Below, one piece after another: positions 1 through 7,203 of a stretch of DNA of 13,896 nt. The stretch's first letter is position 1. Every line of letters starts with the position of its first letter. Below the pieces are notes generated by a model, which was given only the letters and a program-made list of their open reading frames with translations, did no database searches and was not told the origin of the DNA. The DNA comes from Caldilineae bacterium (GTDB taxonomy: Bacteria > Chloroflexota > Anaerolineae > J102): contig RFJM01000060.1 in assembly GCA_003694905.1 (NCBI GenBank), positions 1 through 13,896 of the forward strand, in the 5' to 3' direction. Made by a program: the position numbers and the translations under genes.

Positions 1-193
1 CGCGCATGATGCTGCGCAAAGGCAAGACGGTGGCCGTCGGAGGCACGTGGGAGGTGTCGACTTCCTGAAGCTGGGCAGCGTAGTCGAGGACGGCCGAAAG
101 CTGAGCGGCGTAGAGCTGGATTTCCTCGTCGCTAAGGTGGAGTTTGGCCAGTTCGGCCACGTGTTTGACCTGTTCGGTGCTTAGACGAGACAT
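1..193 (-). CDS. gatC: Asp-tRNA(Asn)/Glu-tRNA(Gln) amidotransferase subunit C, partial
   Basis: The minus strand from the ATG at 193 reads an uninterrupted 64 codons to the window edge, starting MSRLSTEQVKHVAELAKLHL and continuing with a helical segment around LYAAQLSAVLDYAAQLQEVD and then the VPPTATVLPLR stretch. This is the usual beginning of GatC (about 95-100 aa), including the start 'S..EV.HVA.LA.L.L' and the proline-containing linker before the C-terminal 'R.D' segment. GatC is the small chaperone-like subunit of GatCAB, which converts misacylated Glu-tRNA(Gln) and Asp-tRNA(Asn) in the cytoplasm. The last third is outside the window. Upstream there is only a weak AAGG about 13 nt before the ATG. 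gatA may follow to the left, but that cannot be seen. Confidence 0.9.
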   Translation of the reverse strand, partial: MSRLSTEQVKHVAELAKLHLSDEEIQLYAAQLSAVLDYAAQLQEVDTSHVPPTATVLPLRSIMR

Positions 194-583
194 GAGTGAA
201 AGGTGCCTTCAAGGGTTGATTTGTAGGTCGCCAGGAATGCAAAGAGGCTCGTCGACGGCATCAGCGCTCGCGGACCGGCTGTACCTGGAGCCCGGATTGA
301 TTATGCCACGAATGGGGTGGAGGTACGAATTCTGCGTGCAGGCGGCCAGGCCCGGCCGCCCGCGTAGCGGGCGGCACCCCAGACGCCAGGCCCGCCTTTT
401 GCCTTCCCGCCGGCCCGCTCCTCCAGGTCGCCGCTGCTCTCCCCGAGGAACAGCAGAGCAGCCGCCGGCTGAGGCGGACATCCTGACAGCAACGTAGGGG
501 GATAGGGGAGAGTGGGGCCTGGCGTCTGGGGTCAGGGGCGGGCGCCCCTGCGGGCCTGGCCGCATCTCCGCTGCCCACAAAAC
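194..583. other. Gene-free GC-rich structured spacer between gatC and the NYN nuclease gene
   Basis: This 390-base stretch has no convincing gene. Short open frames cross it, but they are Arg/Pro/Gly-rich and resemble no family. It contains a perfect 9-bp stem with a 3-nt loop at 355-375 (arms gccgcccgc and gcgggcggc), an overlapping alternative stem at 341-347/354-360, a 7-bp stem at 534-549 with a gg centre (arms aggggcg and cgcccct), an 8-bp pair gctgctct/agagcagc around 432-461, and the long inverted repeat listed separately. A possible gatC -10 (CATAAT on the minus strand, 300-305, preceded by TGG) lies about 106 nt before the ATG, with no good -35. Both flanking genes are on the minus strand, so the spacer must hold the end of the upstream operon and the start of the gatC transcript. 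Confidence 0.6.
376..532. repeat. 18-bp perfect inverted repeat enclosing 121 bases
   Basis: Arm 376-393 (accccagacgccaggccc) is the exact reverse complement of arm 515-532 (gggcctggcgtctggggt). The enclosed 121 bases contain a further 8-bp pair (gctgctct with agagcagc), so the whole unit can fold into a long branched hairpin on either strand. I see no target-site duplication next to the arms (ggc on one side, cag on the other), so a simple transposed MITE is not shown. It could be a dispersed repeat, a structured RNA, or the processed tail of the upstream operon. Confidence 0.65.
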
Positions 584-1081
584 TCACCCATCCTCACGCC
601 CTCCCTCGAACAGCCGCAACCAGGCTTCCACTTCCGCCTCTGACAACCTAGGCTCCGGCCGTGGGCTGCCGGCACGGGGCCGTTTGCGGTGTTGTCGCCG
701 CCTTTCCAGCTTCTGTACAAACTCGGCTGTACGCATCACCCGTGCCCCTGCGGCTTCCACTGCCTCACGCAACACCCGGTCATCGCTTACCACCGTCACC
801 TCGCGCTTTAGCGGCACCTGCTTCACCCGGTCCAGGATAATGCGATCCGCGCGGGCGTGATGCTGCGCCGCAAAGAACACCCGGACGCCTCCACCCGAAA
901 GTGCCGGCGACCATCCGCCCGGAATCCCCCCGTCGAACACCACCACCATTTGCGCTGCCAGCTTCGGCTGCCGGGCACGCAGCCATTGCACCAGACGATA
1001 CTCGTCATCCTCCTGCGCCAGGTGCACGCCCGGCACCCTCCCGCTGCCGATGAGGTTATGTCCGTCAATGAGATACAGCAC
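584..1081 (-). CDS. YacP-like NYN domain ribonuclease
   Basis: This is a 165-aa protein with the NYN (YacP/Rae1) PIN-like fold signature. The N-terminus MLYLIDGHNLIGS supplies D6 and N9, VVVFDGG supplies D50, ARADRIILD supplies D79 and D84, and VVSDD supplies D100/D101. These acidic residues form the metal-binding nuclease site in the family. The last 45 residues are a basic linker (RRRQHRKRPR) and a short acidic helix. Bacillus Rae1, of the same family, cleaves mRNA on the ribosome. That role here is inference. The start is GTG at 1081, because an in-frame TGA lies three codons upstream. It follows the formimidoyltransferase gene by 14 bases and is the last gene of that operon. No clear Shine-Dalgarno is present, which suggests coupling to the gene before it. 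Confidence 0.85.
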   Translation of the reverse strand: MLYLIDGHNLIGSGRVPGVHLAQEDDEYRLVQWLRARQPKLAAQMVVVFDGGIPGGWSPALSGGGVRVFFAAQHHARADRIILDRVKQVPLKREVTVVSDDRVLREAVEAAGARVMRTAEFVQKLERRRQHRKRPRAGSPRPEPRLSEAEVEAWLRLFEGGREDG

Positions 1082-1095
1082 GATACATCAATCCG

Positions 1096-1986
1096 CTACC
1101 TGATATGCCATTCCAGAATACTCTCAGGCTTCAGATTGTCCAGTTGCAGGTACCACTGGGCGGCATCGAGCAACGCCTGTTCGGGAATCAGACCGATAAG
1201 TTCGGCGCTGTGGATGGTAACCCCGTAGCGTTGGGCTTCCCTGCGAATGAGCTCTGTGACACGGTACAGCGGCGTGCGCGTATAGTCGAGAAAATTCATC
1301 GAAACCTGCGCCTTCCCTTCCACGAGCAGCCCCATCGCCTGCAGGTAGCGCATGCCGCCGGAAGAATGCCGGATAGCCTTGGCGATTTTCTTGGCGATAG
1401 ACACATCATCCGTAGTCAGATAGATGTTGTACGCAATCAGCGGCGGACGTGCGCCAATGACCGTGGCACCCGCCGTCCCCAGCTTGGGGGGCCCGAAATC
1501 GGGCAGACGGTCCGGATCGCCTGCCTCCAACGCAGCTTTCAGCCCCTCATACTCCCCCTTGCGGATGTTGGCCAGTACCTCGCGATCGGGACGCTGAGCC
1601 GCCCGGTAGTAGAGATACGTGGGGATGCCCAATTCTTCACTCACTCGCCGGGCCAGAGCTTTGGCCAGCTCCACGCATTCCTCCATCGTGATATCGCGAA
1701 TCGGCACGAAAGGAACCACATCCGTGGCACCGATGCGCGGATGCTCACCCCGGTGCACCGTCATATCGATCAACTCTGCCGCTTTGGCGATGCCCCTGAA
1801 AAGGGCCTCGCTCACCGCCTCGGGCGATCCCACCAGGGTTACGACACTGCGGTTGTGGTCTGCGTCGGAGGAGTAATCGATGACGCGTGCACCATTGACA
1901 CTGTTATAGGCTTCGACAATGGCGGCGATGACGTCCGGCCGTCGTCCTTCGGAGAAATTGGGGACAGATTCAACAATGGCTGACAT
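1096..1986 (-). CDS. ftcD: Glutamate formimidoyltransferase
   Basis: This 296-aa protein matches the monofunctional formiminotransferase domain (human FTCD residues 1-326) along its whole length. It starts VESVPNFSEGRRPDVI, has the catalytic-region HRGEHPRIGATDVVPF with H82 at the position of the human catalytic His82, and carries the C-terminal subdomain segments GTAGATVIGARPPLIAYN and VSMNFLDYTRTPLYRV. The enzyme moves the formimino group of N-formimino-glutamate to tetrahydrofolate, the last step of one histidine degradation route. No cyclodeaminase domain is fused and no hut gene is adjacent, so the one-carbon partner must be elsewhere. The ATG at 1986 is 11 bases after the M48 protease stop. 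I see no Shine-Dalgarno, so translational coupling is likely. It lies in an operon with the flanking protease and nuclease genes. Confidence 0.93.
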   Translation of the reverse strand: MSAIVESVPNFSEGRRPDVIAAIVEAYNSVNGARVIDYSSDADHNRSVVTLVGSPEAVSEALFRGIAKAAELIDMTVHRGEHPRIGATDVVPFVPIRDITMEECVELAKALARRVSEELGIPTYLYYRAAQRPDREVLANIRKGEYEGLKAALEAGDPDRLPDFGPPKLGTAGATVIGARPPLIAYNIYLTTDDVSIAKKIAKAIRHSSGGMRYLQAMGLLVEGKAQVSMNFLDYTRTPLYRVTELIRREAQRYGVTIHSAELIGLIPEQALLDAAQWYLQLDNLKPESILEWHIR

Positions 1987-1997
1987 GATTCAACAGA

Positions 1998-3149
1998 CTA
2001 GCGTGTACGAGATTGAGAAACAGCAAACTGATTCGCGCTCTGGATACGTTCCAGCGCTGGTGGATGACTATAGAACAAGAACACCTGCCAGCGTGGAGGC
2101 TCAGGATCGGCCAGATTCTGATTCGTCAGGCGCGTCAGCGCGTCGGCAAAAGCCCGAGCGCCGGGCCCATGCCGGTAGGCGTACCGGTCTGCTGCCCACT
2201 CACGGCCACGCGAGTAGGCATTCAGCAGGGGAGACGTAAGAAAAGCAAACAGAGCCAGGGAAACAACCAGCCAGGGAAACGCCCGCAGATCTCCCGGCCC
2301 TGCGAATCCGTACCGCCCCACCGCCCACCGCATCAGCACACCGGCCACGGCAAAACCGGCCAGATTGACCAGCGTGGCCAGCACAATACTGTGCCAGATA
2401 TCCCGGTGGACATGATGGCCCAGCTCATGGGCGAAAACCGACACGATCTCATCGGGTGTGTAGTGCTCCAGCAGCGTGTCTCCCAGAACAATGCGGCGCG
2501 TTCGGCCCAGGCCGCTGAGCCAGGCATTGGCCGCAGTCGTCTTGCTGGAGAGATTTGTGCGGAACACCCCGCGTACCTGCGTGCCTGCCTCTCCGGCTAA
2601 CGACCGCAACCGGGCAGACAGCTCATCCTCCTCATAGGGGGTAAACTTGAGGAAAAGAGGCATAATCAATACGGGAGCCAGTTGGGCCAGGATGACCGTA
2701 AACAGGAGATACACCAGGCCCATCCACAGCCACCAGGTAGCCGGATAGTGCTGCAGGAAATAGTAAAGCACGAGTACTAAGATGCCGCCAAGAATCGCCC
2801 CCACCACCAAACCCTTGAGCACATCGACAAACCACTCCCTCCAGCTCTGCACCGAGAGACCGTAGTGGACTGCTCGGCGATACCGATAGGCCTCCAAAGG
2901 CAGATCGACCACCACGGCCCCCAGGCCAAAGAGACCTACATACACCAACAGGCGGGGTGTAAACGATGCCAAAGTCGTATCGAGCCACCGGATCAGCGGC
3001 TCGTGAACCAGGAGCCACCACAAGACAAAGTAGCCGGCCGAGAGCCCCAGATCCAACGGAATGAGCCGACGATTTTCGCGGGCACGTGCCCTCGCCAGCG
3101 CCATGCGTTCGGCATCGAGTTGAGGTCGTTGGTCGTGGTTCTCACTCAT
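1998..3149 (-). CDS. M48 family (Ste24/HtpX-like) membrane metalloprotease
   Basis: This is a 383-aa integral membrane zinc protease of the Ste24 (CAAX prenyl protease 1) type. It has hydrophobic segments at about 35-57, 67-87, 112-133, 139-162, 254-274 and 292-312. The zinc site is HELGH (H241, E242, H245) with the third ligand E317 in the REWAAD motif (D321 conserved). The Ste24-like region TTAANAWLSGLG precedes it, and FLFYSHPPALERI near the end matches the family's terminal 'SHPP..ERI'. In bacteria these proteases act in membrane protein quality control. The substrate here is unknown, and lipid-modified CAAX substrates are not expected. An open frame exists for nine more codons to an ATG at 3176. 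I prefer 3149 because the -10 box lies inside those codons and its predicted start site falls on this ATG. It is the first gene of a three-gene operon. Confidence 0.9.
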   Translation of the reverse strand: MSENHDQRPQLDAERMALARARARENRRLIPLDLGLSAGYFVLWWLLVHEPLIRWLDTTLASFTPRLLVYVGLFGLGAVVVDLPLEAYRYRRAVHYGLSVQSWREWFVDVLKGLVVGAILGGILVLVLYYFLQHYPATWWLWMGLVYLLFTVILAQLAPVLIMPLFLKFTPYEEDELSARLRSLAGEAGTQVRGVFRTNLSSKTTAANAWLSGLGRTRRIVLGDTLLEHYTPDEIVSVFAHELGHHVHRDIWHSIVLATLVNLAGFAVAGVLMRWAVGRYGFAGPGDLRAFPWLVVSLALFAFLTSPLLNAYSRGREWAADRYAYRHGPGARAFADALTRLTNQNLADPEPPRWQVFLFYSHPPALERIQSANQFAVSQSRTR

Positions 3150-3155
3150 GCCCGC

Positions 3156-3186
3156 ATTGTAGCACAGATTCCCCACCCCTTCTCAA
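3156..3186 (-). promoter_or_regulatory. Promoter of the M48 protease operon, probably leaderless
   Basis: On the minus strand TTGAGA (3181-3186) is followed after 19 bases by TACAAT (3156-3161), with a TGC extended -10 (3162-3164). The gap from the -10 to the ATG at 3149 is only 6 bases (gcgggc), so transcription should begin at or next to the A of the start codon. There is no Shine-Dalgarno. The long spacer is compensated by the extended -10. Confidence 0.6.
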
Positions 3187-3196
3187 ACCCGAACAT

Positions 3197-3239
3197 GACA
3201 GGAAACCCCAGCGACCCTTCATGCCGCTGGGGTCCTGTC
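3197..3239 (-). terminator. Hairpin terminator of the 65-aa protein gene
   Basis: Arms 3206-3213 (ccccagcg) and 3225-3232 (cgctgggg) form a perfect 8-bp stem with an 11-base loop. Outside a 2-base bulge a further 7 bp pair (gacagga at 3197-3203 with tcctgtc at 3233-3239). On the minus strand the inner stem is followed by TTTCCTGT, a weak U tract. It lies 16 bases past the stop of the small gene and just before the promoter of the protease operon, so it separates the two units. Confidence 0.65.
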
Positions 3240-3255
3240 CTTCAAGATAATGGAC

Positions 3256-3453
3256 TCAGCTACTCTTCTTCAGGATAGGCAGACCGTTCTTGCTTTCGGC
3301 AACCACATAGCCTGCCGGTACCGAGTCCAGAGCGCCTTCCTTTACCTGCTTGGCAAAAAAGTAGAGGGTTTGCTTGCGGCCTCCCTTGAGGGTAGCCTCG
3401 CGGCTGTGCAGGTAATAGGTCACGCCTTTGGAGTTGGTATGAGCGTAAGCCAT
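3256..3453 (-). CDS. Conserved hypothetical 65-aa protein
   Basis: This small basic protein begins MAYAHTNSKGVTYYLHSRE and continues with a Lys/Gly-rich turn (TLKGGRKQT), YFFAKQ, VPAGYVVAE and ends NGLPILKKSS. From memory, very similar 55-70 residue proteins occur in Chloroflexota and several other phyla without a known function. No catalytic motif, membrane segment or zinc site is visible. The pattern of short beta strands and basic turns would suit a nucleic-acid or ribosome-associated protein, but that is inference. The start ATG at 3453 has AAGGAG 11 bases upstream. Its 171-base upstream gap holds a perfect 13-base palindrome (tcgatgtcatcga, 3518-3530) inside a wider pair of arms tctggtc/gaccaga, a possible operator or leader stem. 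It is followed by its own terminator. Confidence 0.8.
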   Translation of the reverse strand: MAYAHTNSKGVTYYLHSREATLKGGRKQTLYFFAKQVKEGALDSVPAGYVVAESKNGLPILKKSS

Positions 3454-3624
3454 AATCGTATCTACTCCTTGAGTGGGGGACGGACACCAACGCGGCTCTG
3501 GTCCGCCATAGCCTTACTCGATGTCATCGACCAGACTGCCCGCCTTGGAAAAGGGGAAGAATTCGGTACTCTTTTATCACCTCTTGGCGGGAAAGACAAA
3601 TCGCCATTCAGGCAGAAGCCCCTC

Positions 3625-6408
3625 TTACAACACATCCACCGGGTCTACATCGATACGCCAATTGGGCGTCAGCTTCACCCCGGCCAGCAGCGCCGCAGGA
3701 TCCTCCCCGCGGAACATCAGATGCCAGCGAAAGCGATTGCGTTCGCGGCGGAAAAACGCCGGAGCCGGACCGACCATATCCAGCTCTCGACCCCACAACG
3801 CTTGCGCGCGGCGCTGAAGCGCCTCAGCCACCCGCCGGCACTCGCGCTCACATCGTTCCTCATTGCTGTCCACATAGACTAGGCGCGTCAGTCGCGCAAA
3901 GGGAGGATATGCCTGCTCCTGCCGAAAGCGCATCTCATGATGATAAAACGCCTGATAATCGTGTCGACTGGCCGCCAATATCGCGGGATGGTCTGGGTGG
4001 TAGGTCTGGAAAATCACCTCACCGCCCAGGGCCGACCGCCCTGCACGCCCTGCCACCTGCGTCAACACCTGAAACACCCTCTCGCCGGCCCGGAAATCCG
4101 GCAGAAACAGTCCTACATCCGCATTCAGCACCCCCACCAGTGTTACCAACGGTAGATCCAAACCCTTGGCGATCATCTGCGTTCCCACCAGCACGTCGGC
4201 GCGATGCTCGACAAAATCCTGCAGGATTGCCTCGTGACTGCTTTTGCCCCCCGTGGTATCCCTGTCCCAACGCAACGGGCGTGCCTGGGGAAACTCCGCC
4301 TGTAGCGCTTCGATAAGCCGCTGTGTTCCCGCACCAAACTCGCGAAATCGGCGGCTACCACACGTCGGACACACCCGCGGCCTGCTCGTGCGATAGTTAC
4401 AGTGATGACAGATCAGCACGTCTCCTCGATGATGCGTGAGGGGAATCGAACAGCGCGGGCACGCCAGCACATAGCCGCAATCGCGGCAAAACACATACGT
4501 CGCCGCCCCGCGACGATTGAGAAAGAGAATCGCCTGCTCCCCGCGCGCCAGCACCCGCTGCAGCGAAGCCTTCAGCGCTCGCGAAAACATCGAGCGATTG
4601 CCCTCGCGCAACTCCCTCCGCATATCCACCACCGTCACCGGTGGTAACTCCTGCATCGCCACCGGCGCGGCCGCCCCCTCCCCCGCCTGCTTCGCGGCCC
4701 CGTGGCCCATGATACGTCGCGGCAATGTGAGCAACACATAGCGGCCCTTTTCCGCTCTGTAACGACTTTCCAGAGCGGGCGTGGCCGACCCCAGCAACGT
4801 CACTGCACCGCACAGCCCGGCGAGCGTAATAGCCGCCTCGCGAGCATGATAGCGGGGCGTACGCATCTGCTTGTAGGCCGTATCATGCTCTTCATCGACC
4901 ACCACCACGCCCAGGGCAGGAAAGGGGGTGAACAGCGCCGACCGGGAACCCACCACCACATCGATCTCTCCCCGCCGCGCCCGTTGCCACGTATCATACC
5001 GTTCCCCGTCCGACAGCCGCGAGTGGACCACCGCTACCCGACCGGGGAACCGGGACGCGAAACGCCGTACCGTCTGCGGCGTCAGGCTGATCTCCGGCAC
5101 CAGGACGATCCCTTGCCGGCCGCACTCCACCGCCCATTGCAGCGCCCGCAGATACAGCTCCGTCTTACCGCTACCCGTAACACCGTGTAGCAGATACACC
5201 GGTGGTGCCCCCTCTGCCTGAGCAGCCCGGCCCGGCCGGCCAAGCCAGCGCTCCAGTCCCGCCGCGATCTGCTCCCACGCCTTCGCCTGATCTTGCGTCA
5301 ATCGAGGGGGCACGTCCCGCGCAAACTCCCGCCCCGCCAACGGATCGCGCCATACCGGCACATCTTCCAGGGTCACGATCCCGGCCTCGGCCAGCCTCTT
5401 CAGCGCCGCTCCGTCCAGACCATGGCTCTGTCGGAGATAGCTGGCAGGCAGGGTCTTGTCTGCAGCCTGGGCCAGCGCCTCCAGCCCTGCACGATACTTT
5501 GCCGAGCCGCGTATCTCCAGCACCACCTGCGGTACCTCCGCGGCCGGCACAGAAAGAATCACCCGACCGTCTTCGCGTATTTCGACAAGACCTTGTTCGG
5601 CCAGCCGCTTCAGCGGTGCTCGCGAACATCCCACCCCTGCCAGCAACGCCTTCACCTCCTCCGCCCCCTCGTGTCGGGCCAGCCAGAGCAGGATATCCGC
5701 CTGCTTCGATCGGCGACCCACCCGTGTCAGCGCCTCGACCGGCTTCTCATCCGATACCTTCAGCCTGACCATGCGTTCGGTCCGGGCCTTGGGGCGCCCC
5801 CCTTTCACCCGCTCCCGCAGGCGCACCAGCCCACTCTTCAGCAGCGCGCCCAGCACCTCATCCGATACCAGACGCCGGTCCAGCTTGCGCAATTCCGACA
5901 GAAGTATCGGCCCTCGACGCAGGTGGAGCATGAGAGCTTGCTGAGCCGGAGACAGTGCGTCGGGATAGATCGGTGCCCCGGGTGTATACTCCACCTCCAG
6001 TTGGGCACTGGCGCCAAAGCCCGGCGGCAACATCAACCGTACACACTCGCTCAAGGGGGCAAGATACTCGCGGCTCATCCACAGGGCCAACTCCAGTTGG
6101 ATATCGGTGAGCACGGCTGCGGCCGTCACCGGCTCACCCAATGGCTTGATCCTGGCTGTTACATCGGTACGCTCACCCAGCCTGTAGATCACCCCCTGCT
6201 GTTTACCCCGCCCAAAGGGCACCCACACCACCTGCCCGCGGCAATACAGCCCTTGGCTTTCGCGCGGTATGCCGTAGGTGAACGTCTGATGCTCCGGCCG
6301 GAAGTCGACCAGGGTTTCCAGCCCGTCCTTCTCTTGCAGACGACGGTCGATCGGTAGAAGGACGATAACCTCTGCATAGCGCAGGCGGGACATGTCAGCC
6401 ATAGCCAT
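3625..6408 (-). CDS. priA: Primosomal protein N' (replication restart helicase PriA)
   Basis: This is a 927-aa superfamily 2 helicase with all PriA landmarks: Walker A GVTGSGKT (409-416), Walker B DEEH (505-508), motif III LLGSATPALES (about 538-548), eight zinc-binding cysteines in four CxxC pairs (C641/644, 650/653, 667/670, 680/683) and the late motif VGTQMIAKGLDLP with QVAGRAGR. PriA reloads the replisome at stalled forks. The N-terminal 3'-end-binding domain is present (residues about 6-110). The region between it and the helicase is much longer than in E. coli PriA (732 aa, Walker A near residue 224), with winged-helix-like repeats. I chose ATG 6408. ATG 6402 and 6393 are alternatives, since AGAGG lies 4, 10 and 19 bases before them. 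A longer open frame overlaps gmk and is unlikely. It follows gmk by 32 bases, so the two are probably cotranscribed. Confidence 0.95.
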   Translation of the reverse strand: MAMADMSRLRYAEVIVLLPIDRRLQEKDGLETLVDFRPEHQTFTYGIPRESQGLYCRGQVVWVPFGRGKQQGVIYRLGERTDVTARIKPLGEPVTAAAVLTDIQLELALWMSREYLAPLSECVRLMLPPGFGASAQLEVEYTPGAPIYPDALSPAQQALMLHLRRGPILLSELRKLDRRLVSDEVLGALLKSGLVRLRERVKGGRPKARTERMVRLKVSDEKPVEALTRVGRRSKQADILLWLARHEGAEEVKALLAGVGCSRAPLKRLAEQGLVEIREDGRVILSVPAAEVPQVVLEIRGSAKYRAGLEALAQAADKTLPASYLRQSHGLDGAALKRLAEAGIVTLEDVPVWRDPLAGREFARDVPPRLTQDQAKAWEQIAAGLERWLGRPGRAAQAEGAPPVYLLHGVTGSGKTELYLRALQWAVECGRQGIVLVPEISLTPQTVRRFASRFPGRVAVVHSRLSDGERYDTWQRARRGEIDVVVGSRSALFTPFPALGVVVVDEEHDTAYKQMRTPRYHAREAAITLAGLCGAVTLLGSATPALESRYRAEKGRYVLLTLPRRIMGHGAAKQAGEGAAAPVAMQELPPVTVVDMRRELREGNRSMFSRALKASLQRVLARGEQAILFLNRRGAATYVFCRDCGYVLACPRCSIPLTHHRGDVLICHHCNYRTSRPRVCPTCGSRRFREFGAGTQRLIEALQAEFPQARPLRWDRDTTGGKSSHEAILQDFVEHRADVLVGTQMIAKGLDLPLVTLVGVLNADVGLFLPDFRAGERVFQVLTQVAGRAGRSALGGEVIFQTYHPDHPAILAASRHDYQAFYHHEMRFRQEQAYPPFARLTRLVYVDSNEERCERECRRVAEALQRRAQALWGRELDMVGPAPAFFRRERNRFRWHLMFRGEDPAALLAGVKLTPNWRIDVDPVDVL

Positions 6409-6440
6409 CTGGCCTCTGCCGCTACGGGGACAACCGCGGC

Positions 6441-7091
6441 TCAGGCGATCTCCACGCGTTTGTAATCCGTGCGGGCGCGTTCGGCCGTGAGGATGGCCCA
6501 AAGCTCCCGCGCGGTTCGTTCCAACTGGTCATGACGATTCACCACCGCGTACTTGAACCTGGGTAACGCCTCCAGCTCCTTGCGCGCGTAGGCGATGCGA
6601 ATGGCTATCTGCTCCTCGCTATCGGTATGCCGTCCTCGCAGACGCATGATCATCTCCTCCTCCGTGGCGGTGGTGAGGAAGACCGTGACCGCGCCTGGTA
6701 GTTTGCGCGCCATCGTCTCCGCGCCCTGTACGTCCACCCGCATGATCACATCGCGATTTGCGCGCAGTGGTTCGATGATCTCGCTCTTGGGCACACCCTT
6801 GTAGTCACCATAGACCAGCGCGTATTCCAGCAACTCATCGTTCTCGATCATCTCGGCAAAGCGGGCCAGACTCACGAAATGATAGTCGCGGCCGTCCACC
6901 TCGTTGGGCCGCCGTGGGCGCGTGGTCGCCGTCACGACCCGGTGGAAATCCACCCCCAGCCGTTCCAATGCATCCAGCGCGGAATCCTTGCCCACCCCCG
7001 AGGGGCCGGAGAGGATCATCACGATCGGCCGGGGTTCATCGGGCACACCGAAATGCTCGTGGGACATTGTCTCGTAAACTGATTTCGACAT
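6441..7091 (-). CDS. gmk: Guanylate kinase
   Basis: This 216-aa protein catalyses GMP + ATP to GDP + ADP in the cytoplasm. The P-loop GPSGVGK lies at 29-35, the GMP-binding segment TTRPRRPNEVDGRDYHF at 56-72, EYALVYGDYKGVPKS at 89-103, and RVDVQGA at 118-124, followed by the lid (MRLRGRHTDSEEQIAIR) and the closing NRHDQLERTARELWAI helix. The residue after the P-loop Lys is Asp36 instead of the usual Ser/Thr, with Ser at 37. RPNE replaces the common RPGE. The N-terminal 20 residues before the first strand are slightly longer than in E. coli Gmk. The ATG at 7091 is preceded by an extended -10 box at leaderless distance. Met9 (7067) is a less likely start. It is the first gene of a gmk-priA unit. 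Confidence 0.93.
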   Translation of the reverse strand: MSKSVYETMSHEHFGVPDEPRPIVMILSGPSGVGKDSALDALERLGVDFHRVVTATTRPRRPNEVDGRDYHFVSLARFAEMIENDELLEYALVYGDYKGVPKSEIIEPLRANRDVIMRVDVQGAETMARKLPGAVTVFLTTATEEEMIMRLRGRHTDSEEQIAIRIAYARKELEALPRFKYAVVNRHDQLERTARELWAILTAERARTDYKRVEIA

Positions 7092-7098
7092 AATCGGA

Positions 7099-7107
7099 AT
7101 TATCGCA
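7099..7107 (-). promoter_or_regulatory. Extended -10 of gmk, probably leaderless
   Basis: The minus strand reads TGC then GATAAT (7099-7104), followed by 7 bases (tccgatt) and the gmk ATG. No Shine-Dalgarno is seen and no good -35 is visible 16-19 bases upstream, so the extended -10 would carry the promoter. The predicted start site is on or one base before the start codon. Confidence 0.5.
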
Positions 7108-7167
7108 ATATCGGGCCGTCAGCCCTGCTTGGTGAGGATGGTGTTTCGCCTTATCTTAAGTTTAGCA

Positions 7168-7196
7168 TATACTATGTCTATACCCTATCGGAGGAG
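7168..7196 (+). promoter_or_regulatory. -10 box and ribosome binding site of the FmdB-type gene
   Basis: TATACT at 7168-7173 is a good -10, but no matching -35 is clear. A strong Shine-Dalgarno GGAGGAG (7190-7196) lies about 9 bases before the ATG at 7204 and decides that start over upstream in-frame ATGs, one of which overlaps the -10 box. The divergent gmk promoter lies about 65 bases away. Confidence 0.5.
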
Positions 7197-7203
7197 TCGC
7201 AGA

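Noticed and set aside
367..400. Plus-strand GC stem followed by cTTTT
   Set aside because: No plus-strand gene lies upstream, the stem is interrupted, and it overlaps the long inverted repeat, so I do not call a terminator.
144..580. Several overlapping frames in the left spacer on both strands
   Set aside because: They are Arg/Pro-rich, lack ribosome binding sites and overlap inverted repeats; gatC already explains the first part.
1105..1983. Plus-strand open frame of 292 codons
   Set aside because: It lies entirely antisense to glutamate formimidoyltransferase, which has a clear family match, and its own translation resembles nothing.
3150..3176. Longer start of the M48 protease at 3176
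   Set aside because: The extra nine codons include the -10 box of the promoter, so they are probably not transcribed.
5293..6357. Plus-strand open frame of 354 codons
   Set aside because: It is antisense to priA and Gln/Arg/His-rich, as expected from reading GC-rich code backwards.
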